A stretch of 8,931 bases of DNA from Bacteriovoracaceae bacterium (GCA_023250755.1 JAHFAC010000015.1:4068-12998); one strand, 5' to 3'; shown: positions 1-6,365, counted from the stretch's first letter. Made by a program: numbers and translations. Notes: generated from the letters alone by a model not told the origin.

Positions 1-75
1 ATGGGGAATAAAACGCCGAATTTGATCAATTGATAATGCATACTGGTTTTCACTGCGAGACGCTTCAGGCTTCAC
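1..75 (-). CDS. fabZ: FabZ, (3R)-hydroxyacyl-ACP dehydratase, N-terminal fragment (cut by window edge)
   Basis: Only the first 25 codons lie in the window; the gene runs off the left edge. The visible translation ends in ALSIDQIRRFIPH. This matches the FabZ N-terminus, where an 'I..(L/I)(L/I)PHRYPFLLVDR' segment opens the hot-dog fold; the window stops right after the PH. FabZ dehydrates 3-hydroxyacyl-ACP in the cytoplasm during type II fatty-acid synthesis. It competes with the Lpx enzymes for 3-hydroxyacyl-ACP, and it directly follows lpxD in many proteobacteria. The chosen start is a GTG at 75-73 that overlaps the lpxD stop as GTGA. An AGAGG ribosome-binding site at 88-84, inside the lpxD end, sits 8 bases upstream, so translation is probably coupled. 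The catalytic His and Glu fall outside the window. The family call rests on a short match plus gene order. Confidence 0.8.
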   Translation of the reverse strand, partial: MKPEASRSENQYALSIDQIRRFIPH

Positions 76-1220
76 CCATGCCCCCTCTTCTTTTTGTTCT
101 TTTTGTCTGAAATCAGGCGATTCAAAATGGCATGGGCTCGAAAATGATCTCGATGCTCTCGTTGAGGATTTCCGGCAGCTGCTCCTCCAGCAGGAACATC
201 CTTTGAAATCATGCTCCCAGCCCCTATATTGGCTCGATTGCCAATCTGGATTTGATTGCCGATTTTCGCCGCTCCTCCAATATAGACAAACTCCCCCACC
301 TTTGCACTTCCGGCCAATCCGGCGCAACCACAGATCACCGTCCCACGACCAATTTGTACGTTATGACCGACTTGAACTTGATTATCGATCTTCACATCGT
401 CACCAATCACCGTGTCTCCGAATGTACCCCGATCCACACAACTGTTAGCCCCAATCTCTACTCGATTACCCATCGCCACACGACCTAAATGATAAATTTT
501 TTGATGGCCCATCACACCTTCTGAATGTGTGGCCGCCACTTCTGTTATCATTTCTTGCAACTGATCTTGAGATTGAGCCGGCGACTTGATGGGGGCATAT
601 CCAAATCCGTCCGCTCCAACGACTACGCCCGAATGCAAACGCACCTGATTGCCAAGCCGAGTCCACTCATAGAGGGCAACATTTGGAAAAAGCACGCAAT
701 CTTCGCCAACTTCGACAAACGGTCCAATAAAGCATCCTGGGTAAAGAACACTTCCGGCACCAATGCGAGCTCGCTCCTCAATGACGCAATGAGGGCCAAT
801 CCTGACTCCCAAACCCACTTGAGCGGTGGCATGAACCACTGCTGAGGGATGGATTTCCGTCTCCCGCAAGCGCGTCAGATGAGCGACTGTTGAAATTTTT
901 GCCGCAAATTTCTCACTCACCTGGGCCATCGCGAGATAAGGATCCGCGCAAGAAAGAACAGCGGTCTGTTTCCAAAGCGGAAGTCCTGCCCTCTCCATCG
1001 GTTCGACAAATGCCCGATCAGTGACTAAAATCCCGGGCAAACTTTGAATGAGCGCCTTTTCATACGCGCGTGAGAAAAAAAAGGCGATGTCCCTCGTTCC
1101 GCAAGCATCAAGATTTGAAATTTTTTCAACTCGAATCTCGTGAAGATGTCCACCTAAGACAGCCGAATTGACGACACTTCCGCCAATCCATTCCGCTACC
1201 TCGTGAACAGAAAAAGACAT
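72..1220 (-). CDS. lpxD: LpxD, UDP-3-O-(3-hydroxyacyl)glucosamine N-acyltransferase
   Basis: Cytoplasmic enzyme of lipid A synthesis (third Raetz-pathway step). It moves a 3-hydroxyacyl chain from ACP to the 2-amino group of UDP-3-O-acyl-glucosamine and works as a trimer. Residues 1-105 form the N-terminal uridine-binding domain. From about 122 to 345 there are left-handed beta-helix hexapeptide repeats (IHPSAVV, VGLGVRIG, IGAGSVLYPG and others). The family motif GADGFGYAP is at 202-210, and DNQVQVGHNVQIG at 279-291 carries the expected catalytic His286. The C-terminus (about 350-370) has the usual helical extension and ends in a Lys-rich tail (KKNKKKRG). At 382 residues it is longer than the usual ~340, mainly because of an insertion at 211-239 after GADGFGYAP. 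The ATG is preceded by GAGGAG (1233-1228) at 7 bases; this site overlaps the skp stop codon, 11 bases upstream of lpxD. Confidence 0.97.
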   Translation of the reverse strand: MSFSVHEVAEWIGGSVVNSAVLGGHLHEIRVEKISNLDACGTRDIAFFFSRAYEKALIQSLPGILVTDRAFVEPMERAGLPLWKQTAVLSCADPYLAMAQVSEKFAAKISTVAHLTRLRETEIHPSAVVHATAQVGLGVRIGPHCVIEERARIGAGSVLYPGCFIGPFVEVGEDCVLFPNVALYEWTRLGNQVRLHSGVVVGADGFGYAPIKSPAQSQDQLQEMITEVAATHSEGVMGHQKIYHLGRVAMGNRVEIGANSCVDRGTFGDTVIGDDVKIDNQVQVGHNVQIGRGTVICGCAGLAGSAKVGEFVYIGGAAKIGNQIQIGNRANIGAGSMISKDVPAGGAAAGNPQREHRDHFRAHAILNRLISDKKNKKKRGHG

Positions 1221-1231
1221 CAGACCTCTCC

Positions 1232-1783
1232 TCAGCTCTTCCCTTTGTCAGCTTTTTTGTTGTAGATTCCAATGACCTCTTCGGTCAGATCATCTTTATC
1301 CAGAGAGTAGAGCACCATGTTCTCATTCCTCTCGAGTACGACTGAATAGCCCTTCTGCTTCGCCACCTCTGAAATGATTTCTCTCAGTCTACTGATAATA
1401 GGCAAGGTGAGCTCGTGCTCTTTTTGCTGAATCTCGCCCTGAGAGCGGGCGGTGATCTCCTGAAGCTTCATCACTCGCTCCCTTAACTCACCTTCTTTTT
1501 TAGCGCGCGCCTCATCACTCATCACAAGTGATTGTTTGCGAAATTCTTCGCCCATTTTTTTAATTTTGGCTTCTTCGTCTTGCAGGTCTTTTTTCTTGGC
1601 ATTGAATTCCTTTTCAAGCTGAGATTTAGCCTTCTTGCCCGATTCGACCGACTGAAGTGCTCTTTGCATATCGACAGTGGCCACCTTCGCATCCTCGGCC
1701 AAAGCATGTGCGCTTGCCCCACCCACCAGACTCAAGAAAAACAGACTTGAAACCGCTTTTGAAATCATCCCGATCTTAGGCAT
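1232..1783 (-). CDS. skp: Skp/OmpH family periplasmic chaperone
   Basis: Periplasmic holdase that binds unfolded outer-membrane proteins after Sec export and passes them to the BAM complex; known family members are jellyfish-shaped trimers. The 183 residues start with a signal peptide (about 1-29, hydrophobic VSSLFFLSLVGG, cleavage near ASA or ALA). The trimerisation strand follows (KVATVDMQRAL, 33-43). A long charged coiled coil, about 48-125, is rich in Lys, Glu and Gln and forms the tentacles. The closing strands and helix (RLREIISEVAKQKGYSVVL and NMVLYS, 132-160) are the conserved OmpH C-terminal part. Length fits the family (about 160-190). The ATG at 1783 has a GGGAG-type ribosome-binding site 7 bases upstream. 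An internal ATG at codon 6 is possible but has no such site. Its place just before lpxD is canonical; unusually, bamA is separated from it by four genes. Confidence 0.93.
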   Translation of the reverse strand: MPKIGMISKAVSSLFFLSLVGGASAHALAEDAKVATVDMQRALQSVESGKKAKSQLEKEFNAKKKDLQDEEAKIKKMGEEFRKQSLVMSDEARAKKEGELRERVMKLQEITARSQGEIQQKEHELTLPIISRLREIISEVAKQKGYSVVLERNENMVLYSLDKDDLTEEVIGIYNKKADKGKS

Positions 1784-1898
1784 TTGTTTTCTCCCTCTTG
1801 ACTAAAAGTCTAAAGAGGAAAGAAACATAGTAAGGGATGAAACTCAAGACCGTTTTTGTCGGGAGTAGCCTTAAAGCCTTCGTGTGTTATCAATGGTA
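1784..1898 (-). other. 115-base gap between the caspase-like gene and skp
   Basis: This gap holds the skp ribosome-binding site (AGAGGGAG, 7 bases before the ATG). I see no GC-rich hairpin followed by a T run, so no clear terminator separates the two genes. A TTGATA at the upstream end and a TACTAT further down are not correctly spaced with partners, so no promoter can be claimed. Transcription of skp from its upstream neighbours remains the simplest reading. Confidence 0.5.
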
Positions 1899-3314
1899 CT
1901 ATTGGGAGAATTCTTTATTAATCGCTCCAGTGAGATCAACAGTCGATCTTCCCGGGTGCTGCGAGTTGCTCCCTTTGGCCGAATCACCCCCATTAAATGC
2001 CGCGCCTAGAGTTCGGTCATCAATTTTTCCACCATTTCCTTTAACACTATTTGCAAAGCCATTAGCCCAGCCGACAAAGAAACCACCATCTAATAGGTTT
2101 AAATTCTCTTCGCAGACAGCTGCAGCATAAGTGACTGACACAGAAGGAGCCTCAGCTGGGAGTTGATCTCTTACTTTTCCCTTAAGCTGCTTAAAATCAC
2201 CTTCTGGAATACCTTCATCCGCAGGTAATTCAGGATGGTTTTGACGATACTCCGCCTTGAGTGGATCCAAGACCTCTGATCCAAGAGACTGCACGCCAAA
2301 TCCAATTTCTTGGTCATCGATAATTGCCTGCGAATGACAACCAGCATGAACGATTTCTACATGGACGCAACAAGGCACATATTTAATGATTAATCTCCAA
2401 ATATCTTGGTAAGAAAGGCCTGTTGTCCCATTGATTGAAGCATGATCATTGATCATAAGCAGAATCAATGGATGGAGATTACAGTCGCACTTGATTTTAG
2501 CGACCATCCTCAATAAAGCGACTTCAAAACTAGCCGTATTTTGTCGAATAAAGTCGTTAAAATTTTGTCCCTCTTTAGGCGTCCCTTGAGTTGGCACCAC
2601 AACAGGAGGGTTTACACCCGAAGTGGCTCCAAGAATCGCTGCAGCAGTGTTTGCGCCCGTAGGAAGATCAGCGCCGACCACACTTCGGGCATCATCTACA
2701 ATGGTATTGCCCTGTCCAGCAAGAATGAGAACATCAACGCTGGTATAAGGACCGCTTCTCTTACATGGGCATTGAGAAACAGTCGGGGGTGGAGTTAAGG
2801 TGCTCGTAGGAAGTGGAACAATCGGGGTAGTCAGCGTCGTGGTTGTAGGAGTAAAGGGGCACGGAGTAGTGCTGATGGTGTGAGCCGGTCCACTGCTCGA
2901 AGTTGTAGACGTTGGAACAGGTGCAATTGGAACTGGCACCAACGGGAATGTAAAAGTTCTTCCAGAATCAGTGGAGCGAGAAAAAGGAAATGAAGTTTGA
3001 CTGGGCGCAGGAGCAGGGGCGCTTGGCTTTGGAGTAGGAGCTGGTTTGGGGGTCGGCGTTGATGAAGGGGGTGATGAAGGGGGTAATTTAGGTATGACTT
3101 TTAGTTTGGATTTGGGCGTGGCCTTTGCCTTTACAGTAATTTTTGAAACAGGCTTAGAAACAGCTGTTTTTTGAGAAGCACCTGATTTCTGTACTACTGC
3201 AGGAGCGGCCCAAACCGAAGCTGTGAAGCTTAAAGACAAAAAGAAAATTAAGCATAATCCCCCAAAAGACAATCCAAAGATCACCCTTTTCTTTTGCTTG
3301 CTAAAATGTATCAA
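1899..3314 (-). CDS. Secreted Pro-rich protein with putative caspase-like (clan CD) cysteine peptidase domain
   Basis: 471 residues, not recognised as a named family. Residues 1-36 look like a signal peptide (basic n-region KQKKR, hydrophobic core, SVWA cleavage). Residues 40-180 are a Pro/Ser/Thr-rich linker with Lys early on. From about 185 the order of elements follows the caspase/gingipain fold. It has a first strand SVDVLILAGQ (192-201), helix GANTAAAILG and strand PPVVVPTQ. Next is a helix (263-276) leading into strand LILLMINDHAS (283-293) with His291. A helix then leads to strand VHVEIVHAGCHSQ with Cys326, resembling the D-x-C-H-S-G motif. Later SVSVTYAAAVCEE (391-403), GGFFVGWANGF (410-420) and SQHPG (451-455) match the post-catalytic strand, 'GGxFT' helix start and 'Q-x-P' segment seen in many bacterial caspase-like proteins. 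Departures: Ala replaces the Gly after His, and Gln replaces the Gly after CHS. Cysteines are paired (CPC, CDC, CC), suggesting disulfides. Start is TTG with AAAGGGGG (3327-3320) 5 bases upstream. Peptidase activity is inferred, not shown. Confidence 0.6.
   Translation of the reverse strand: MIHFSKQKKRVIFGLSFGGLCLIFFLSLSFTASVWAAPAVVQKSGASQKTAVSKPVSKITVKAKATPKSKLKVIPKLPPSSPPSSTPTPKPAPTPKPSAPAPAPSQTSFPFSRSTDSGRTFTFPLVPVPIAPVPTSTTSSSGPAHTISTTPCPFTPTTTTLTTPIVPLPTSTLTPPPTVSQCPCKRSGPYTSVDVLILAGQGNTIVDDARSVVGADLPTGANTAAAILGATSGVNPPVVVPTQGTPKEGQNFNDFIRQNTASFEVALLRMVAKIKCDCNLHPLILLMINDHASINGTTGLSYQDIWRLIIKYVPCCVHVEIVHAGCHSQAIIDDQEIGFGVQSLGSEVLDPLKAEYRQNHPELPADEGIPEGDFKQLKGKVRDQLPAEAPSVSVTYAAAVCEENLNLLDGGFFVGWANGFANSVKGNGGKIDDRTLGAAFNGGDSAKGSNSQHPGRSTVDLTGAINKEFSQ
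3061..3084. repeat. Perfect 12-base tandem duplication in the Pro-rich linker
   Basis: GATGAAGGGGGT occurs twice back to back on the plus strand. On the coding strand it encodes PPSS twice, within residues 77-84 of the caspase-like protein. It lies in a low-complexity Pro/Ser/Thr/Lys stretch (also TPKPAPTPKPSAPAPAP just downstream). Linkers of this kind grow and shrink by slippage, so the linker length probably varies between strains. Confidence 0.85.
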
Positions 3315-3319
3315 GATAG

Positions 3320-3327
3320 CCCCCTTT
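3320..3327 (-). promoter_or_regulatory. Ribosome-binding site that fixes a TTG start
   Basis: AAAGGGGG lies 5 bases before the TTG at 3314-3312. No ATG or GTG in the frame near the signal peptide offers an alternative, and the only nearby upstream ATG runs straight into a stop (ATGTTTTAA). This supports the TTG as the true start of the caspase-like protein. Confidence 0.65.
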
Positions 3328-3353
3328 AAAACATTCCAATATCCGACTAATTA

Positions 3354-3383
3354 AGTATAGATTAAGAGGGGCGGAAATCTCAA
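3354..3383 (-). promoter_or_regulatory. Candidate sigma70 promoter of the caspase-like gene
   Basis: TTGAGA (3383-3378, five of six consensus bases) is followed after 18 bases by TATACT (3359-3354, five of six). Transcription would start near 3347, leaving a leader of about 33 bases before the TTG start codon. It sits in the longest gap of the window, which is AT-rich. This is the best promoter match I found here. It suggests that the caspase-like gene, and perhaps skp-lpxD-fabZ behind it, can be transcribed separately from bamA. Confidence 0.55.
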
Positions 3384-3403
3384 GTCTATTGTTTTATTAA
3401 ATT

Positions 3404-3413
3404 AACAATTGTT
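3404..3413. promoter_or_regulatory. Short palindrome upstream of the candidate promoter
   Basis: AACAATTGTT is a perfect 10-base palindrome about 20 bases upstream of the -35 hexamer, inside a very AT-rich run. It could be a regulator-binding site or an UP-like element. It is also short enough to arise by chance in AT-rich DNA, so the call is weak. Confidence 0.2.
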
Positions 3414-3439
3414 TATTATTCGCGGGTTAGATGTAGGAT

Positions 3440-4492
3440 TTACAAAATCTCCACCCCTTTAATTTCTAAAATAAAGCGGCTCCCAAACGCTTGGGACGGA
3501 GTCCATGCACCAGGAGAAACCTTGCCTTCCAATACCTTCTCGACTGCAATCACTGCCGTATCAGCGGTCAGCGAATAACCCTCTGGGACCTTGAGGCGCA
3601 TTTCTAAGATTTCGTTTTTAAAGTTGGAGACTTCTCCCCATAAAATACTACGGGCCTTTTTTCTTTCTTGCTCACTGGGTCCTTTGATCAGCTTCTGCGC
3701 CAATTTTTTTAAGCCTTCTTGCACAAGTGGAATATTGAGTGATTTTCGTAGATACGGCAATGCTTTCAGGAAAAAAACCGCGGAGGGAGAAGTTCCGATA
3801 TAAACTTCGATATTGGGAATGCCAGTCGAATAAAACGCGGTTGAAACATCACCCCAGGGAATGGTGACTGCAGGCTCGGATTTTTTATCAAATAAAATAT
3901 TTCGAACCTTATACGCAGAAGGGACGCTTTGAATTTTTCCATCGCTGCGCACAGCCCCACCCAGCGAGAGACCTTCGATCATGCTCTTGGCGGTCCCTGG
4001 ACTCATCTTTCCGGAGGATTTAAACCCCAAAGATAAACGTGTCGCGTCTGGCATTTTTTCTTTTAACATCATCGCCAAGCAGTCCGAAGGCACCACATCA
4101 AAGCCAACACCCGGAATTGCCACAACTCCTCGTTCGCGAAACTGAGCACGCTGTGAATGGATTGCCTCAAACACAGCAATCTCGCCGGTAATATCGAGGT
4201 AATGCACCTTGGCTTTGAGACAGGCCTCAACCATCGGCGCACTCGTTGCTGAAAAGGGACCCGCGCAGTGAAGAACTAAGTCGATGCCCTGTAGATTTTC
4301 AGCGACGTCTCTGGCTGACTCACATGAGAAAATCCGAGTCTCCAAACCCAACGTCCGCCCCAAAGCCCGACACGAGTCACCCCTGCCGGCTAAGACAGGG
4401 GCAAGGCACCTAGATTTTGCTTGATAGGCAATTAAACTACCAGTAAATCCATTAGCACCATAGATCATCCACTTAGGGTTACGGTAAGTCAT
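3440..4492 (-). CDS. Saccharopine dehydrogenase-like NAD(P)-binding oxidoreductase (trans-acting enoyl reductase type)
   Basis: 350-residue cytoplasmic protein with no signal peptide. The N-terminal Rossmann fold shows the nucleotide-binding loop GANGFTG (12-18) after strand WMIYG, then an AGRG turn (35-38). Family blocks follow: CAGPF (76-80), a YLDITGE strand-turn (98-104), and GVGFDVVPSD (128-137). This combination marks the saccharopine dehydrogenase NADP-binding family, close to the trans-acting enoyl reductases and uncharacterised SDH-like proteins of many bacteria. It is not a lysine-pathway enzyme by context. In mycobacteria related proteins reduce lipid-bound polyketide intermediates, so a lipid or redox role is possible, but the substrate cannot be read from the sequence. 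The ATG begins 15 bases after the stop of the barrel gene. No good ribosome-binding site is visible there, so it probably relies on translational coupling. Confidence 0.82.
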   Translation of the reverse strand: MTYRNPKWMIYGANGFTGSLIAYQAKSRCLAPVLAGRGDSCRALGRTLGLETRIFSCESARDVAENLQGIDLVLHCAGPFSATSAPMVEACLKAKVHYLDITGEIAVFEAIHSQRAQFRERGVVAIPGVGFDVVPSDCLAMMLKEKMPDATRLSLGFKSSGKMSPGTAKSMIEGLSLGGAVRSDGKIQSVPSAYKVRNILFDKKSEPAVTIPWGDVSTAFYSTGIPNIEVYIGTSPSAVFFLKALPYLRKSLNIPLVQEGLKKLAQKLIKGPSEQERKKARSILWGEVSNFKNEILEMRLKVPEGYSLTADTAVIAVEKVLEGKVSPGAWTPSQAFGSRFILEIKGVEIL

Positions 4493-4507
4493 GTAGGAAC
4501 TTATAAC

Positions 4508-5017
4508 CTAAAACCCAGCACCAATGCGAATTTCATGAGTTAAATTAGTAGGTACAAAAACCATAGCGTAACCCGCGACGATTGAATCAAAAATATATAA
4601 AAATCGAGATTTCATCGGCATCACGGCATTCGCTTGCGCCATGTACAAACTCCCCCCATTATCCATCCAATACTGAAGCCCACCCCCTGCTTCGAGCGCC
4701 AAGCTATCGCTCAACGATAGAGTGCCAAGCAAGGCTGCTTCAATCCCCGGGTACATCTTATTCACTCTGGATTTCAAAAGACTGCCTCCGGCGCTCAAGC
4801 GGACTCCAATGTGGTCCGTAATCCAAAAACCAGGGTTCCAGGTAAAAATACCTGAAAAAAGGCTGCCGCCGGATTGAAAAACGGAGAGCTGTGAGGCTCG
4901 AAACTCAAAGAGTTCTAGTGCTTGGCCCTTTGCCCAAACAGGCTTCTGGGCCACTAGCATCCCTAGTCCAAAAACAAGAACAAATCCTAGCCACATCGAG
5001 ACTCTTTTATTTTTCAT
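4508..5017 (-). CDS. Small secreted protein, probable 8-strand outer-membrane beta-barrel
   Basis: 169 residues, not recognised by name. A signal peptide covers 1-29 (basic KNKR, hydrophobic GFVLVFGLGMLV, cleavage after PVWA). The mature part of about 140 residues is made of short alternating-hydrophobicity segments rich in Gly, aromatic and Ser residues (for example GVRLSAGGSL, LALEAGGGLQYW). It ends in HEIRIGAGF, with a terminal Phe as in the C-terminal beta-signal recognised by BamA. Size and pattern suit a small barrel of the OmpA-transmembrane/OmpW type with about eight strands. The ATG has GAGGAG (5030-5025) 7 bases upstream. It lies between a predicted lipoprotein and an oxidoreductase, downstream of bamA, the machine expected to assemble it. 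Its function is unknown. Confidence 0.72.
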   Translation of the reverse strand: MKNKRVSMWLGFVLVFGLGMLVAQKPVWAKGQALELFEFRASQLSVFQSGGSLFSGIFTWNPGFWITDHIGVRLSAGGSLLKSRVNKMYPGIEAALLGTLSLSDSLALEAGGGLQYWMDNGGSLYMAQANAVMPMKSRFLYIFDSIVAGYAMVFVPTNLTHEIRIGAGF

Positions 5018-5073
5018 ATTTCAACTCCTCTATCTTCAATTCTCATCAAATTAACTACAGCGATAAACACAGA

Positions 5074-6351
5074 CTATTGAACCGTACTCACCGTAGGAGC
5101 CGAATAAGTCACAGCTTGATTGGCTGAGCCACAAATCGAAGTGCTTGTAGTGGTAAACGCGGTTTGACAGACAAACGTTGCGCTCTTAGTACCAGCATCA
5201 CCCGCGTTCATCCGCGTGAATCCAGACAAGATTGCCGAGGGTTGATAGTCCTGAAAATCGAGCGTGCCATTCCCATTATCTTTAATGAAAGCAACGCGCT
5301 GAGGATGGGTGACATTTTCATTGGTTCCAGCCACATAGAGAGACTTAAAATCCACTCCATAGATCGTTTTGGCTGCATCCCCCTCGATGTAATAGAGATC
5401 AAGCCTGAGATCCGCCTTTGCCAATCCAGTCAGGGTATAACTTTCTTTTTTGGCTACCTGACTTGCCTTGTGAACTACTGGGGTCATATCCAGCATCGGA
5501 ACGTAAATTCCTCGAAAGGACGCATCATAGATGGTTGCGTTACTCGCACCGGTATTACCCGCCTTGATTAAGCGATCGGGATTAAAAACCAGATCCAACA
5601 CAAACGCTTCTTTGGGGTTCTTCTCAATGACGAAAGTATTTTGGAATTTAAACCACGTCCCCCCATTGTTCAGTACGAGAACCGACTCTGTGGCAGCTCC
5701 CGCATTCAAAGCACTGGTTGCAACGTTATTGTAGCCTCCGCCACTGCTGGTTTGAGTTGCATCCTTAGTGACCAACGTCTCTCCGTTCACCGAAACTGAA
5801 GCCTTGACCTTGACCGGCTTATACCAATCAATGAGGCCCCAGTTGTAATTACCCGGCTCGGCCGTCACGGCCCGGTTGAGCTTGTTCTTGGTAGCCGTGT
5901 CCATCAAATCCAAATAATGAGCAGGATCCGTATCTGCACTCGCTTGTGCCGCTAGATAATCGTCGTATCCCCCATTGTCATTGTTGTAGAGTTCAAAGCA
6001 CTTCTTTGGGTTATTGTAAGCCGTTCCGCTGGTACTCAGATCCTCACAAATCCGGACTTGCTTGATATAATACTTCAGTGTGGTCGGAGCGCCTTCTCCA
6101 TTGGTTGCAGTACTCACATTGGCAAATGCACCCACAGAATGCGTGGCAGAATCTCCCACTTCGAAAAATCGCGCCGGATTGCTCCAATGATTTTGCTCTC
6201 GCTCCAAAGCAGAAAGCTGCACCAAACTGGTGGCCGAAGGGTTAAGGATGTTGAGATCGATCCCAGCACCACCCATCAAACCCTTTCCGCATCCTAATGA
6301 TGAAAAAAGAGCGATTAAGAAAAAGACCCACCGTGCGCCGCAGTATTTCAT
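5074..6351 (-). CDS. Predicted lipoprotein of unknown function
   Basis: 425 residues from the chosen start; no named family recognised. The signal sequence MKYCGARWVFFLIALFSSLGC fits a lipoprotein with Cys21 as the acylated residue, although SLG is a loose lipobox and +2 is Gly. The mature protein is rich in Asn, Thr, Ser, Ala and Tyr. It carries four further cysteines in two close pairs (102/118 and 395/407) that could form disulfides in the periplasm or at the surface. Near residues 357-368, KDNGNGTLDFQD resembles an EF-hand or dockerin calcium loop, but with Lys at the first ligand position. The chosen ATG at 6351 has AAGGAGAG (6365-6358) upstream; the frame could start earlier at 6411, but that would add 20 residues before the signal peptide. 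It is 86 bases from bamA, with a weak hairpin and no clear promoter between them. Confidence 0.7.
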   Translation of the reverse strand: MKYCGARWVFFLIALFSSLGCGKGLMGGAGIDLNILNPSATSLVQLSALEREQNHWSNPARFFEVGDSATHSVGAFANVSTATNGEGAPTTLKYYIKQVRICEDLSTSGTAYNNPKKCFELYNNDNGGYDDYLAAQASADTDPAHYLDLMDTATKNKLNRAVTAEPGNYNWGLIDWYKPVKVKASVSVNGETLVTKDATQTSSGGGYNNVATSALNAGAATESVLVLNNGGTWFKFQNTFVIEKNPKEAFVLDLVFNPDRLIKAGNTGASNATIYDASFRGIYVPMLDMTPVVHKASQVAKKESYTLTGLAKADLRLDLYYIEGDAAKTIYGVDFKSLYVAGTNENVTHPQRVAFIKDNGNGTLDFQDYQPSAILSGFTRMNAGDAGTKSATFVCQTAFTTTSTSICGSANQAVTYSAPTVSTVQ

Positions 6352-6357
6352 GAGTGA

Positions 6358-6365
6358 CTCTCCTT
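6358..6365 (-). promoter_or_regulatory. Ribosome-binding site deciding the lipoprotein start
   Basis: AAGGAGAG, with AGGAG 8 bases before the ATG at 6351-6349. It selects this start over upstream in-frame ATG codons at 6411 and 6378, and leaves a normal lipoprotein signal peptide at the N-terminus. Confidence 0.8.

Noticed and set aside
1..41. ATG-led minus-strand frame at 41-39 (MHYQLIKFGVLFP) as the start of the next gene
   Set aside because: A different frame gives ALSIDQIRRFIPH, a clear FabZ N-terminus, with a coupled GTG start and a ribosome-binding site.
525..845. 106-codon open frame on the plus strand opposite lpxD
   Set aside because: Antisense shadow of the hexapeptide-repeat region of lpxD, with no independent support.
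1867..1880. Possible terminator hairpin after the caspase-like gene
   Set aside because: The repeated AAGGCT units are direct, not inverted, and no T run follows, so no terminator can form.
1837..2130. 97-codon plus-strand open frame across the gap and the 3' end of the caspase-like gene
   Set aside because: It starts in the gap, but most of it is antisense to the caspase-like C-terminus; no signal, motif or ribosome-binding site was seen.
2820..3140. Pro/Thr/Lys-rich region considered as a TonB-type protein
   Set aside because: There is no TonB C-terminal domain, and the rest of the protein is a separate Cys-containing domain; the region is better read as a linker.
5164..5571. 135-codon open frame on the plus strand opposite the lipoprotein gene
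   Set aside because: Composition is not protein-like, there is no ribosome-binding site or recognisable motif, and it lies wholly antisense to a better-supported gene with a signal peptide.
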